From Maniola hyperantus (Eukaryota; Arthropoda; Insecta; Lepidoptera; Nymphalidae), in assembly GCF_902806685.2 (NCBI RefSeq), contig NC_048543.1:6490106-6554105 (forward strand): DNA of 64,000 nt, in the 5' to 3' direction. The notes below the pieces were generated by a model. The model worked only from the letters and a program-made list of their open reading frames with translations, was not told the DNA's origin and searched no databases. A program made the position numbers and the translations under genes. This document shows positions 1 through 11,199 of this stretch, in pieces (position 1 is the first letter of the stretch; each line of letters starts with the position of its first letter).

Positions 1-634
1 CTTAGTTTTTAGACTCGGTGTTTTGTACATTTATGTTACGTACCTACTCAAACTGTTTCTCCTTTTGTATCCAAGATCATGTCTCTGTTGCACACACTTA
101 AACAAGGTAACAAATAACAATAAACATAAGATCGTCCGTATGCAACTTTATTTAGAACTTTCATACTTTATAAATATTTCATACAAATAAGCTAAGTACC
201 TATTTCATTTCATTTTTTGAATATATTTTACGCAAACCATTACGTTATTATTTTTACCCAGGCTATACGGAAATAATAATATCAGGATTAATACCAGGAT
301 CTGTATTTATTTTCTTTAGCTTTCTTGTCTTCACAAAAAATAGAACGTTATAAAATTACGGAGGCAGGAATAAAGCAGCTCCTACACAAGATAAATAATA
401 TTAAAATAACAGAGAGATAAGAAATAGGTACGTAATAAAGAAGGTCAACGTATGTATTCATCATTTTCTTCAAATCTTCGGCTACGAAAAATCCCAACCA
501 TATAAATATTGTATTTAACATTCTTTCCTCACCGTGAGTTTGCACTGGATAAAACATAACATGTTGAAAATACTGTTTTCTGTTTATACCTATAGGTACA
601 TCGAACTGTGTTTGCATTGTCATAATATACTTAA
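1..634. other. No gene recognised
   Basis: AT-rich sequence with frequent stops in all frames. The longest reading frame (minus, 348-623) has no recognisable motif and is not called. Confidence 0.5.
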
Positions 635-841
635 TCCATACTAATATTATAAATGCGAAAATGTGTCTGTCTGTCTGCTAGCCTTTCACGGCCCATCCGT
701 TCAGCCGATTTTGACGAAGTTTGGTACAGATATAGCTTGCATCCCGGGGCCTTCCCATAAACTTTTTATCCCAGAAAATCAAAAAGTTCCCACGAGATTT
801 TTACAAACCTAAATCCACGCGGACGAAGTTGCGGGCATCAA
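635..841 (+). mobile_element. HelB Helitron-like element, nearly full length
   Basis: It starts TCCATACTAATATTATAAAT after an A, carries the GTCTGTCTGTCTG block and the GGCCCATCCG box, and ends with the GCGGACGAAG hairpin and GGGCATCA. The terminal CTAG is degraded. Non-autonomous: no coding capacity. Confidence 0.7.
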
Positions 842-1955
842 TTTTTTGAAGATGAACTTGTTGACATTTCAACCAATCTTGAAATCTGTCAAAGAGTTTA
901 CGCGATTATCTGCAGTGTGAATGTATTCACCAAAACAAATTATGAGATTTGTTACATATTTACGATGATCTGTCAAACATGCTTAATGTTTAGGTGCAAA
1001 CGGTTTCCACAAAAATCGCGTTATGTACTTAGTTTACGCAAGCTCCTGTCACCCAGATACTAAACCTTGAATCAACGCAACGCTATGATTTATTTTATCG
1101 TCTCGTTCCCACAGCTATTTTACAGAAATGGATTTTTACTGGTTCCTACAAAACGTGTGGTGTGTTCACAATCAGTACATATTTTGACGCAGGTAATGCC
1201 TTAATGTAGCTCTATTTTTTATGACTTCATGTCAACAATCACCATAGCCACCACCATCGATGATTTGGCATATCATCGATTCAGGATCAAACCGAGAGTT
1301 CGCTACTCTAGTTCACTCTGCCACTAGCTGCGCGTCTACACTATGCGCTGCACTATGCGTCTGTGCTAAGCTGACTCCTATACATATCATTAATCTAAGC
1401 TCCTATATAATTCTATGGCGTCTAATTACAGTATATCTATCCCTACCATATCCCTACTAATCAAATTACTGACTCAAAACTTTATCTTTATTAGCGCAAG
1501 TATGATTTTGTTTGTTATTCAGTTATTTTACATTTATTTGTGTTTTACATGTCATATTATAAAAAGTGATGATAATAAAGTACCAGTTATCGTACAATTT
1601 TAATTTATTTTTGCAATTAAGCCATTTTTAGTAAAAATAACTGCTTTATTTTATTTTACGGTTAGGTTCATTATACCGACTCCAACAGCGTATTATTCAA
1701 CATTTACGACAATTCATGAGCCAACAATCACTTAAGTGAATAAAATTAACGTAGGTAGTCGTTCATTATAATAGCAATTCTGAAGCACGTTCGTTCGTTG
1801 ACATATCCCGCATAATTAGGAGGATCCCTCTTTGATTTCTATCTGTTAAGGCTTCTATAGATTTCCCTAAATATGTTAAAATAGGTCACGATTATATGTT
1901 TTTCAAATTTAACCATAAAACCTTATTTTTATAAAACTGTGATGGACTTATCTTG
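842..1955. other. No gene recognised
   Basis: AT-rich with small overlapping open frames (1260-1460, 1415-1603) that have low complexity and no motif. No repeat family was recognised. Confidence 0.4.
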
Positions 1956-1956
1956 C

Positions 1957-2162
1957 AATTGACGACAATCATACCTAATGGAAAGCAATAATAAGGTTTG
2001 GTTTGGAAAGCGCTTCGTTGGAAGATGTCTATTCACACTTGTCTTGAAGGTACCCAAGTTATATGTGACAGGAAACATGGACGCCGGAAGTTCGTTCCAC
2101 ACTTTAGCTATGCGGTTCGTATCAGAAACGTTTCCTGGGAGTTGTTCGGATGTCAATTACAA
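1957..2162 (-). pseudogene. LINE reverse transcriptase, C-terminal fragment
   Basis: The minus-strand frame from about 2156 reads RIAKVWNELPASMFP followed by YNLGTFKTSVNRHL. The pattern W-N-x-L-P-x-x-x-F-P, then a short gap and F-K-x-x-V-N, is the usual end of Jockey/CR1-group LINE ORF2, just after the RT thumb. Only the last 60 or so codons of that pattern are present. The endonuclease and catalytic YADD parts are absent, so this is a dead 5'-truncated relic. Clade is uncertain. Confidence 0.55.
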
Positions 2163-3355
2163 TATTAATTTCTAATACGGACGCCAAAAAAATAAATACA
2201 TAAAGATACAAGAGCTCACGGCTTCGTGCTTTTGTGTGACGTTAATATAGTGAAGGAGGACAATGGTTGTGAAGTTCCTGAGTATAGATCCTGAGATCTA
2301 CCAGATCTTTCAAAACACGCGCAATCGCGACGTTGGTGACATCGACGGAGCACTTATAAACTTCAAAGTAGCTCAAAGCTTCGCGGAATTTCCAAACTGT
2401 GTTAGAAAATTCATAAGATTTTTTATTATTATTTATAACTTCGAAGAGGGTTAAACAAAAAGCCCAAGAAGGTGTCAGCCGTAAATTATTAGATTATTGG
2501 AAATTGAGACCTAATAAAAATCGTTTCACAAAAAATAATTGGAAACTTTTGAAAGGAAAAATTAAATACTTAAAATACAATTCAAAACTATAAGTAGAAA
2601 GAATTTTACATTTTTGATTTGAGTTGTAAAATATGTAAGATAATAATAATTATTAGATATATTATTAAATAGTGTTAATTAAATACGTAATTTTAAAACC
2701 AAAGCTACGAGGGTTGAAAACGCGTCATCTGGGAACAGCCCACAACAAACTCACTGGGTATTCTTTTTACTGTCGCCACTTTTACAGAATAATTAACTTA
2801 AAATTTGTTAGAACGCGTAGCGAAACCAATAATCTATGGTTAGAACTATCAAAGCTGTTAAAGAAACTTATTCCCATGTTTTCTTATCATTTAAATAATC
2901 CTGTATTGTATTTACATAAATATAAAACTGAAATGTCCTCTTATGATTTATGTTTTCATAGTTTACAGTCAACAGTGTATATAAGTCGAATGACCATTCA
3001 CAAGTAGAGGTCAACGGAATTATTTCCTGCAAAGCCTTGCCGCCAAAGAGCTTACCTAATCCACACACAATGCACGACGAAATACTATCCCACTGGCATC
3101 ACAAAGGTTTACTAAGGTAATCCCTTCGTTTTCCGGTATCAATCCTGAAAAAGGACTGTAACTTTTGAGTAATAGACCAAAGATTTGATAAGCAGTATAC
3201 TATATATAAGTCGTCAAAAATCATCAAAATTAAGTGGCACTTTTTTTCTCAATAGCATTTAATAATAATCGTATTGATCTTTTTTTTAAAGAACAATTGC
3301 ATCATAATACAGTAAAGATAGCGATATAATTACTAGACTGATTTGACGTAATAAA
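2163..3355. other. No gene recognised
   Basis: Several plus-strand open frames occur (2263-2454, 2672-3007) but they show no motif and lie in AT-rich sequence. They could be decayed LINE sequence linked to the relic on the left. Confidence 0.35.
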
Positions 3356-3359
3356 GTCT

Positions 3360-3790
3360 TCGCGACCGAATTTCGCCTACGGCGCGCGGCTAATTTCCAC
3401 AAAGATTAGTCAGTAAATTGTTTTGTGGAATGCGCGAAAAATATGTTATTGTCCAAGGAATTGCGCAAACAAACGTGCCTGCTCTATTCCATCGCTCTTA
3501 TAGTCCAATGAGACGGCAATATTTGGACACAACCCGAGAGAGATCAGGCGCAAGACTAATAGCTTTACATGCCTCCGAGGTGGTGGTAAAACACTGCCTA
3601 CTTCCTAACTAGACCGAAAACTTCCTACTTTGACTGAAAAGCTAACACCAAATATTTTTATCCGACACGTAAATCAACTCAAGATCTCATCATGCTATTG
3701 GCCAATATACTGATTGGCAGGATACAGGGCTGATCTTCTTATTCACCAGGGTTGAGCAGAATGCTCTCTAGCGAGACATCACCTTGACTG
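3360..3790. repeat. Degenerate interspersed repeat
   Basis: A locally GC-richer stretch around CCAATGAGACGGCAATATT and GCCTCCGAGG that resembles a common moth repeat. No ends or flanking duplication could be defined. Confidence 0.3.
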
Positions 3791-4605
3791 TAGATTAATA
3801 TTGGACACCTCACTTACAGTAACAAGATCCAACTACCCAACGAACGTACGTTTTGAACGAAACGCTATACGGAGGAAGGAGACAGGACAAAATTTTGGTT
3901 GCCATCGCTATAAGCATTCCCCTAGCGTAAACACGCAATTTGTGTGAAGTCACTAGAAGTGAGGTGCCCCCATTACCTTCGTTAAAATACCGAATTTAGG
4001 CAAGTTTAATGCCTAATAAGGGTTGTCTATTATCCTCAACTTCCCCCGCAGCTACGTTACTGGAAACTTTGATTAGTTAGCAGATTATGCACCAAGCGAC
4101 ATTAAATTATCATTAGAAAGTCAGTGACTCGAAGGTACCATTAGCTAGTCTTACCTACTCGTTATAGGTACTCTAATAAGTGATTTATGCTAGCTGGAGT
4201 GTGTAGCGTCTGATTTGCGTCGCCGCTTTTCCTATAATAGACCTTTATTGGTATACCACCGAAGTGTAAACTGTGCGCCCAGTTCGTAAAAGTTGTTCTG
4301 CTCTACTTTTCACAATGACTAGGTAAAAGTTGGAACTGTCGTTTGAACAGCTTTCAAACATTTGTTTTATTTATTTATTTATTTATAATTTATTGCATAC
4401 AACAACAACACAAATAAACATAGGAAAAACATTTGTTTTGGTTGGTCAATGGTTTAGTTTAGAATTTGGTCATAAATCTATCTAATATCTCATTACAATT
4501 GACATATTTTACTATCCGATATAAGCAACCACATCTAAAAGGTCCTATCTATCCTAGTATATCTCTCCCTGCGTCGTGATCCTCATGGTTGAGGGTCGTG
4601 CACCC
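3791..4605. other. No gene; short TTTA microsatellite
   Basis: Nothing coding seen. A (TTTA)n run sits at about 4365-4386, possibly the tail of a LINE. Confidence 0.4.
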
Positions 4606-4610
4606 TTTCA

Positions 4611-4810
4611 TCTAAACACCTACATAAAACTCCTAATTCACTTACTGAGTGACTTATCAACGCCCAGTCCAAACCCTTGGCCCTAAAAAGTTAAAATTTT
4701 ACACAGAAGTGCCCTTATGTATAAGGTCTGATTTTTCGAAATTCCAACAGGATAGGAAATATTTGACAGGATTCATATTTGTGCCAAGCGAAGCCTGGGG
4801 CGGTCGCTAA
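4611..4810 (+). mobile_element. HelD Helitron-like element, degraded
   Basis: It contains ATCAACGCCCAGTCCAAACC and CCCTTGGCCCTA, and ends GGGGCGGTCGCTAA. The second copy, at 26090-26295, ends GGGCGGTCGCTAG. CTAA and CTAG both fit the CTRR end rule. Confidence 0.5.
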
Positions 4811-5097
4811 TAATTAATCATAACTATAAGTCATAGTCACAAAAATAATGATTCAGTTTTCTTTGTTACATCTATATCTATATATCATCCAGTTATAGAC
4901 TAATGACTAAATCAACGTATAGATGTGCTGTCGCAACTAGAGTCTTGTCTACGTCACCTTATCTTAAACTTTGTAACACTCCCAAGAAAAAAAATGAAAG
5001 TAATAGCTTAATTTCATAAAAGTTGGGCTCTACCTAATTTAATTTTGTTTGATGTAGTTTCTACCTAGTTAACGTCCCGCATAAAATAAAAGTACCT

Positions 5098-5220
5098 ATT
5101 GTCTTGTACATAATATAATATATAAGAAGCTCTTTTATTGAGACAATAATAACCGTTAAATATTGTCTTGTGTTTACATATAAAAGGTAACTCTTTTATT
5201 GAGACAATAATAATAAAATT
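5098..5220. repeat. Two-copy tandem repeat, about 61-bp period
   Basis: CTCTTTTATTGAGACAATAA occurs at 5130 and again at 5191, and TATTGTCTTGT precedes each copy. A local duplication with later divergence. Confidence 0.75.
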
Positions 5221-6105
5221 TATACAGAGAATCTTGGAGCTCAGAGAATACATGAATACATTGATCAACTGAAAACACAGAGGTAAAATAAATCGTTTTT
5301 CGCCTAAAAGAGAAAACAAAATACCTCTGACATTTAGGCACTAGAAAATATAAAGCGAGAGATGGATCATTCTAATGTACTAATGTACCTACTAGTGGCG
5401 TGCAGGTCATAGAGGCATAAATGCACTGCTTACCCCAGTTGTAATAGCTCAATGCATATTTTTCATTATGACCTGCCGGTGAACAGGCTCCCACTTAACT
5501 AGTGCCTACCCTGGCTTCAAACCCTGTGCACGTCATTGGTACCTACCTATTTATACCTTATTCTTAATCTTTTTTCGCTTAAAATGAAACGTCTGGCGGT
5601 CGAATAATGTGGAACTGAAAGACGGCTTGGTAATTTGCTGACAAAAGTTCTCTCAAAGAATGTGAAGGCATAAAACCGTTATACTTATAAGTAGGTATAT
5701 TGTTTGATTTGAAATTTTTAATTTGAGAGTAAATATTTCGATACCAGCTTCTTGAGACCTGCACTGAAAAATGCCTCTACAAAGAATATTATTTTTAACT
5801 TATTTGAATTTTCTATTTAAATCTATTAAGGTTATTTATAAGCTTGTAGCTTTCTGTTGGAAATGCAACGAATTCTTAAAAGTAGCAAGACTTCTCTGCC
5901 CTATTTTCTATGTGAATAAAACAAAAATTACAGTAGAAAATTATAGGGTTATACTCAAGAGATAATACATATAATTGAGGGTTAGGGACGTAAACAAATT
6001 ACGCTATATTTTATTCTATTGTAGATTAGGGGGGTCACAACAAATTTGGTAACCATCACCGATATGGATTTTGTTGGGTTCAGAGGGTAGAGGACAACTC
6101 TCTGC
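5221..6105. other. No gene recognised
   Basis: AT-rich. Small open frames on both strands (5579-5764 minus, 5771-5965 plus) have no motif. Confidence 0.4.
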
Positions 6106-6109
6106 AGAC

Positions 6110-6660
6110 AAATATGCTACTCTGCCGGCCCTGAGTGGTTGACATAAGTATTTGTCCAGCGGCTCCCTGCGAATCCCTGCTGCGACTCGTCTTATGTCGT
6201 CCGTCCACCTAGTGGGGGTCTTTCAACGCTGCGTCTTTTGGTGCGAGGTCGCCATTCCAACATCTTGAGACCCCAACGTATATCGGTTTTGCAAACTATG
6301 TGCCCTGCCCATTGCCACTTCAGCTTTGCAACCCGTTGAGCTTCTCATTTTTGATTTGATCACGTAAACATAGCTCTCTCCATCGCCCGCTGAGTGGTTA
6401 TGAGGCCCATAGTTAACGACCATGTCTCGGATCCATACTCGTATGTCATCACTGGCAACACGCACTGTTCGAAGACTTTGGTCTATAAGCACTGAGGAAT
6501 TTTGGACAAGAAGACATCTCGATTCTCGAAGTTTCCTGAACTCGATTGAGTTGGATTCGGCGGCTGACCTCTTTCTCGAAATTGGACCTACCCAACTGGA
6601 TTGTGTGTCAGCTGTAACCATCGAGCGGCAATAAAATAATATATACCTACCTAAGACGAT
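6110..6660 (-). pseudogene. RTE-like LINE, ORF C-terminal fragment (broken)
   Basis: Read on the minus strand, the sequence encodes pieces seen in the intact-looking RTE C-terminus elsewhere in this window (24905-25212): a stretch matching the ...TYGSETW... to GLIRRLR... region, then KLKWQWAGH-like and RWTDD-like blocks nearer 6200. The frame is broken several times (for example the open run 6223-6666 passes between frames), so no protein can be made. The 3' end is toward 6110. The RT catalytic core and endonuclease are missing. Confidence 0.6.
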
Positions 6661-6689
6661 ATTCAATACCAGTAGAAATCCGTCTTATA

Positions 6690-6845
6690 TTTATTGAACC
6701 GCGGCGATGGATTTCGGTCGTGAATCACGAATCATCGAGGAGGATTCGATTGTAATGGTCACACGGCTCAGCGCTCCCGCAGCCGCCGGTAATGAGCATC
6801 GGCATGGCGGGAGCGTCTGGCCCTTCGATATCTATAACCCGTAAA
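6690..6845. repeat. Unnamed repeat, copy 1
   Basis: Contains GTGAATCACGAATCATCGAG followed by ATTCGATTGTAAT. A diverged second copy lies at 7310-7470. Confidence 0.45.
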
Positions 6846-7149
6846 TCTATCTTGGAAAAAGAAAAATATAAGTAACTAGATTTCTGAACCGATTTGATTA
6901 TTTTAAAATCAATAGAGAAACTTTGTGACATTGTCCCATTAAAAAATTGGATTACAACTCCTCAATCCTGATGCTGTAACGGACCTGACCACAAAAATTG
7001 ATGGGATTTAGAAACTTCGGTTATTTGATATTGGAGGTACCGACCAAGTAAAGCATTTTTGAACTCGGGAACCCAACTCCTCAGCCCTGATGCTAAAAGG
7101 AATTGCATTCTTAAATCGTGGTGATCCCACGGGATTTTTAAAGAATCAT

Positions 7150-7304
7150 GCGTTTGAATGTTTTACGAAATAAGGTACTGAGATATATTGCATCTCGGGT
7201 ACGGGCTACTATACGGATAGGCTCTTTTGTCCTGGAAAATCAAAAGTTTCCACGGGATTTTTAAAACCTAAATCCACACGGGTGAAGCCGCGGGTATCAG
7301 CTAG
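7150..7304 (+). mobile_element. HelB Helitron-like element, 5'-truncated
   Basis: Shows the TTGCATCTCGGGTACGGGC and TCCACGGGATTTTTAAAACC blocks and ends GGGTATCAGCTAG at 7304. The first half of the element is missing. Confidence 0.65.
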
Positions 7305-7309
7305 CCAAT

Positions 7310-7470
7310 CCAAATATAGCACACCAAATGTGGGTCAACAAATTTTCTTTGTGAATCACAAGTCATCGAAGAGAGCTCGATTGTAATCCACGGCTTAACG
7401 TTCCGGAGCCGTGTAGTAATGAGCACTAAAAAATCAGACGGCACTTGGATTTCATCAGCCGTTACGCTGT
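7310..7470. repeat. Unnamed repeat, copy 2
   Basis: GTGAATCACAAGTCATCGAA then GCTCGATTGTAAT matches the repeat at 6690-6845. A HelB remnant separates the two copies. Confidence 0.45.
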
Positions 7471-7489
7471 GGGAAGGAATCAAATTTGG

Positions 7490-8615
7490 GCTTTCGTTCC
7501 CCCTTTCTATTTCAGGAATATTACTTATGGGATTTTAACAGATATACCTACTACTCATAGCTCTTGCACTCGATTCCGCTCGCATTAAATTCGTGTTAAG
7601 CGGTCATCTACGATTGAATAATATATAATTGAAGATTCCCTATAAATCAGTTCAATAATTTTTGCTTGGTCTTATCGAAGTAAGTATTGATAAAAAAACC
7701 ACAATACTCGCTCTAGAATGCCTTATTACAGCCTGTTGGCTAAGGGTAAAGTACGTCATAAAATTCGTGACTTAGCCGGGTTGTAATATTGTACTGAAAT
7801 CCAAATGTTGTACCTAAAATCCATTACGTCTGATGTGAGAGAGTGAGCCCAAAACTAACTCCAAAACGTTGTATTGTGGTGTTACTTATTGAAATTAATT
7901 AGTTATTTAATTTGAAATAAAAATGTTGAAAAATTTAACTCATTTAACTATTAATGCTCAAAGTGTAATAAACGACTTGCTCCCAGAAACTTCTAAAGAC
8001 AGATAGCTAGGTACCTATTTAAGTATACGAAGATTTTGATTTTATTGTCTTTAGAATATTGAACTTGAGGGTGCTGCTGTCTTAGTCTTAGACGCCCCTA
8101 AATCCCAGCGCCCGTGACGTAAGACATTACATTACCCCCATGTTGAATAATCTAGTATTATTTAAGTTAAAAAGCAGACTTACCCAGTAAAATTCATTAT
8201 AAGAAAAACTTGTGTATCCAGTTGGAGTTCTTAAATCAATCATAGAAATACGAGGGCTAGAGCTTAATAGGTAGGTAAAAGGTATAGTAATAATAAGCAT
8301 TCTTTCAGTCCGTAGTGCTCAGTGAAAATTTTTCAGCCTGAAATGAAATGAATATTTCTCGTAAATTGTCATAGCTATTAAAAATGATACCACCAAAATG
8401 GCGTAACAATTTCTAGATATGGATAGGTAAATCTTTAAAAATGGGAAATTTTACGGAGGAACACACGAACAACTTAAAGTTAACGAAAGAATGTTTTGAA
8501 CTAACGGTTGGTTTTCCAGAAAGTTCGAAACGAATTGGTCTTTATTCCTGGGCTTAAAATATAAGTCATAGCCATAGATGTCTACGATTATTAAATTGAT
8601 AGCTATGTTTTTATT
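7490..8615. other. No gene recognised
   Basis: No open frame over 60 codons and no repeat family recognised. Confidence 0.4.
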
Positions 8616-8618
8616 TTA

Positions 8619-8790
8619 AGACCGTGGATACACCTGTAAGTTTTACTCAAGCAAGTAGCTTACATGATCAACTTACGACAAATTTACAAATGTAAACACT
8701 CTTATAAGTACATTTACCTTAGTAAATTTGCTGTCAATTAATTACGTAAGCTACTTATGTAAGCACTTACAGGTGTAATCGCGCCCTAAT
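8619..8790. mobile_element. MITE M4
   Basis: Imperfect terminal inverted repeats of about 40 bp: ACACCTGTAAG with AAGTAGCTTAC on the left, and GTAAGCTACTT with CTTACAGGTGT on the right. No coding capacity. Confidence 0.7.
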
Positions 8791-8883
8791 AGTAACAGTA
8801 TGCGCTTGACCACATAATATTATAGGGTCTTACCTCGTTCACTATTAGGTAGGTTAAGCACTAATTTGACTTATATAAAGTTA

Positions 8884-9096
8884 CTAGCTTATGCTCGCGA
8901 CTTCGTCGGCGTGGACTACACAAATTTCAAACCCCTATTTCACCCTCTTAGGGTTTGAATTTTCAAAAAGTCCTTTCTTAGCGGATGCCTACGTCATAAT
9001 AGCTATCTGCGTGCCAAATTTCAGCCTGATCAGTCCCGTAGTTTGTGCTGTGCGTTGATAGATCAGTCAGTCAGTCAATCCTATTATATATTTAGA
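8884..9096 (-). mobile_element. HelA Helitron-like element, tandem unit 1
   Basis: On the minus strand it starts TCTAAATATATAATAGG, has a GACTGACTGA run, the block AATTTGTGTAGTCCACG and the terminal hairpin, and ends GCATAAGCTAG followed by host T. It joins the next unit with no spacer. Confidence 0.85.
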
Positions 9097-9322
9097 CTAG
9101 CTTATGCTCGCGACTTCGTCCGCGTGGACTACAAAATTTCAAACCCCTATTTCACCCCTTAGGAGTTGAATTTTCAAAAATCCTTTCTTAGCGGATGCCT
9201 ACGTCATAATAGCTATCTGCATGCCAAATTTCAGCCCGATCCGTCCAGTAGTTTGAGCTGTGCGTTGATAGATCAGTCAGTCAGTCAGTCAGTCAGTCAC
9301 CTTTCCCTTTTATATATTTAGA
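9097..9322 (-). mobile_element. HelA Helitron-like element, tandem unit 2
   Basis: Full length. Its TC end at 9322 is preceded by host A (minus strand) and its CTAG end at 9097 abuts the TC of the neighbouring unit. The internal GTCA run is longer than in unit 1. Confidence 0.85.
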
Positions 9323-9334
9323 TTTTAAGATTAT

Positions 9335-9430
9335 ATAAAGGTGAATCATACTTTTGACATGTCAGTTGACACATAAAGCTAAAATGGCGCGCGAGTTCTC
9401 ATTTTGTACGGACTATACGGTAACTTTACA
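9335..9430. repeat. Solo end of a composite inverted-repeat element
   Basis: ACTTTTGACATGTCAGTTGAC and TAAAATGGCGCGCGAG then CATTTTGTACGGACTATA match the right end of the composite element at 29280-29898. No left end is found here. Confidence 0.5.
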
Positions 9431-9738
9431 GGCACTTTTGTAATTATAGTCTACCTAACCGACTTTGACTCTACGACAGTACCTACTAAGTACCTACCAA
9501 CTTTCATTTTTATCTTCCGATATTGAAGAAGATAATTTATTATTTAATTGTAGGATATTAACGCCATGACTACCGCTTTGACTTCCAAAATTACGACGAA
9601 ACACGAAAATAAATAATCAATACGGGCGATATCGTATCACCGGCTGTAATTCATGCAGGAACTTCCTTAATGACGCGATGGGCTGAATACATCCTATATC
9701 TATGTTTATTCATACTCATTAATCTATTATATTCCAAA

Positions 9739-9778
9739 CTAGCTGATGCCCACGACTTCGTCCGCCTGGATTTATGTT
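9739..9778 (-). mobile_element. HelB/C 3' end stub
   Basis: CTAGCTGATGCCCACGACTT is followed by the TCCGCCTGG hairpin arm, then broken by the P repeat that starts at 9779. Confidence 0.6.
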
Positions 9779-10020
9779 TTTAGGGTTCCGTACCTCAAAA
9801 GGAAAAACGGAACCCTTATAGGATCACTTTGTTGTCTGTCTGTCTGCCTGTCTGTCGGTCTGTCAAGAAACCTACAGGGTACTTCCTGTTGACTTAGAAT
9901 CATGAAAGGCAGGTAGACGTAGGTCTTATAGCAGACATTAGGGGAAAAATCTGAAAACCGTGAATTTGTGGTTACATCACACAAAAAAAAAATGTGGTCA
10001 TGCACTAAAAATTAATATTT
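9779..10020 (+). repeat. P repeat (GGTTCCGTACC family), truncated
   Basis: Opens AGGGTTCCGTACCTCAAAAG and includes GGAACCCTTATAGGATCACT, a GTCT run, and TCTGAAAACCGTGAATTTG. The second half of the family consensus is replaced by another repeat after about 10020. Confidence 0.75.
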
Positions 10021-10043
10021 TCAATTTTCGAAGTAAGATACAG

Positions 10044-10250
10044 AAGACAAAGTCGCAAATCGGTTCAGAAATCTCAGAGATTTCGATGTACATAGGTAGC
10101 AAACGCAACTCCTCCTTTGTTTGAAAGTCGGGTAAAAAAGTAGCCCATGTCTGTGAAAGTTCCGTCAAAAAAGGCTCAGCCGTTCCGAAGATTAGCACGT
10201 TCAAACAGACAGAGAGATAGACAGACAAAAATTTTAATAGGCAAAGCCCA
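10044..10250 (+). repeat. Interspersed repeat with PyTAGACAGA tail
   Basis: AATCGGTTCAGAAATCTCAG through TTCCGAAGATTAGCACGTTC to a CAGACAGA run. Recognised as a recurrent moth repeat; its class is not determined. Confidence 0.4.
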
Positions 10251-10259
10251 TACCTCAGA

Positions 10260-10895
10260 ATAAAAACCTTTAGAAGTAGCTCTAAATTGTAATTCTTATT
10301 GTTAGAGCGAGATACCTGAATACATTTAAGCTTTTAGTAGAACGTGACAAAATGATTATTTTCTGTCCTTATTACCGTGGCTACTTTTTTTTTCAAGATG
10401 TATTTGTATGTGAGATCTTGACAAACAACGTGAAGTGAGGTTATGTTGACTCAAGTATTTTAAGGAAATAATTGATTTGTTTTGTTGTTGTTTTGTTTTT
10501 GAAGTTATTGTGCAATGGTGGGTTGCAGTACCTATACTAGACTACAATCTAGCAACACAGACTACATAGATATGAACGCGGGGTTTACAATTTGCATACT
10601 TTTTGACACAAACGAGCGTGTTTCAAAAAATAGCGTCTTCCAACGTTACCAGGGTTGTCTCTGTGTAACAGAAAAATAGATTTCTTCAGAGCTTTCACGT
10701 CCTGAAACTCTCATGATCTTATGTGGAAGTCGCACATTCCTCTCATAACAGCTATCTGTGTTTGCCTCCGAAAATAAGGAAGAACCTACTTCAATGAGTG
10801 GGCCAAGGTTTTTTCATCATAATATCATGTAGTCAGGAAGAAAAGTGCTTATAATCTATGGCACTCTAACTATGTACTTGGTATCTTAATACATC
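10260..10895. other. No gene called
   Basis: A possible start ATGGTGGGTTGCAGT sits at 10515 after a run resembling insect 5' UTR, but the frame closes without a domain. Confidence 0.35.
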
Positions 10896-10900
10896 TCTAT

Positions 10901-11000
10901 ATAATATCTGTCCCGGCTTTACTCACGTGTGTAGTATGGGTTCGAAACTAGTCGGGCTAACGTCGACTACACACGTGAGTAAAGCCGGGACAGATATTAT
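10901..11000. mobile_element. Foldback element, perfect 35-bp arms
   Basis: Arms 10901-10935 and 10966-11000 are exact reverse complements, separated by a 30-nt loop. The arms contain CCCGGCTTTACTCACGTGTG. It resembles a small MITE; no other copy was seen in this window. Confidence 0.85.
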
Positions 11001-11053
11001 TTAGAATGGAAATCACTCACGGTAGTTTAAACGTTAAAACATCTCGATAAAAC

Positions 11054-11194
11054 ATGGTGGGCTTAAAACAGCTGTTCTGTTTGGCGGCCATTTTAAATAC
11101 AGATAAGAAAAAAACTATACTTCCATCAGAAAAAGATCCAAGTTACTCTCAAGTCGCGTCTGAAAAAGTTTTATTTCAAAAAGCCCTAGAGTCT
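11054..11194 (+). CDS. Possible first coding exon, unidentified
   Basis: ATG at 11054 in the context AAAACATGG opens a frame of 47 codons, beginning MVGLKQLFCLAAIL and continuing with lysine-rich and acidic sequence, that reaches GAGTCT|GTAAGA, a good splice donor at 11195. The frame stays open only a little further (stop by 11236). The first 14 residues are hydrophobic enough for a weak signal-like segment. I do not recognise the protein and found no matching downstream exon in the window. It could be chance, since the region is AT-rich and lies beside a foldback element. Confidence 0.22.
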
Positions 11195-11199
11195 GTAAG

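Noticed and set aside
3418..3612. Plus-strand 64-codon frame
   Set aside because: It lies in a dispersed repeat and has no motif.
6422..6634. Plus-strand open frame
   Set aside because: Antisense of the RTE-like fragment.
9275..9300. GTCA and GTCT runs as tandem-repeat or CRISPR-like arrays
   Set aside because: They are microsatellites inside HelA, HelB and P, present at the same place in each copy.
10515..10590. ATGGTGGGTTGCAGT as a THAP-domain start (MVGCS)
   Set aside because: The following residues lack the second cysteine and the C-x-x-C...H pattern, and the frame closes soon.
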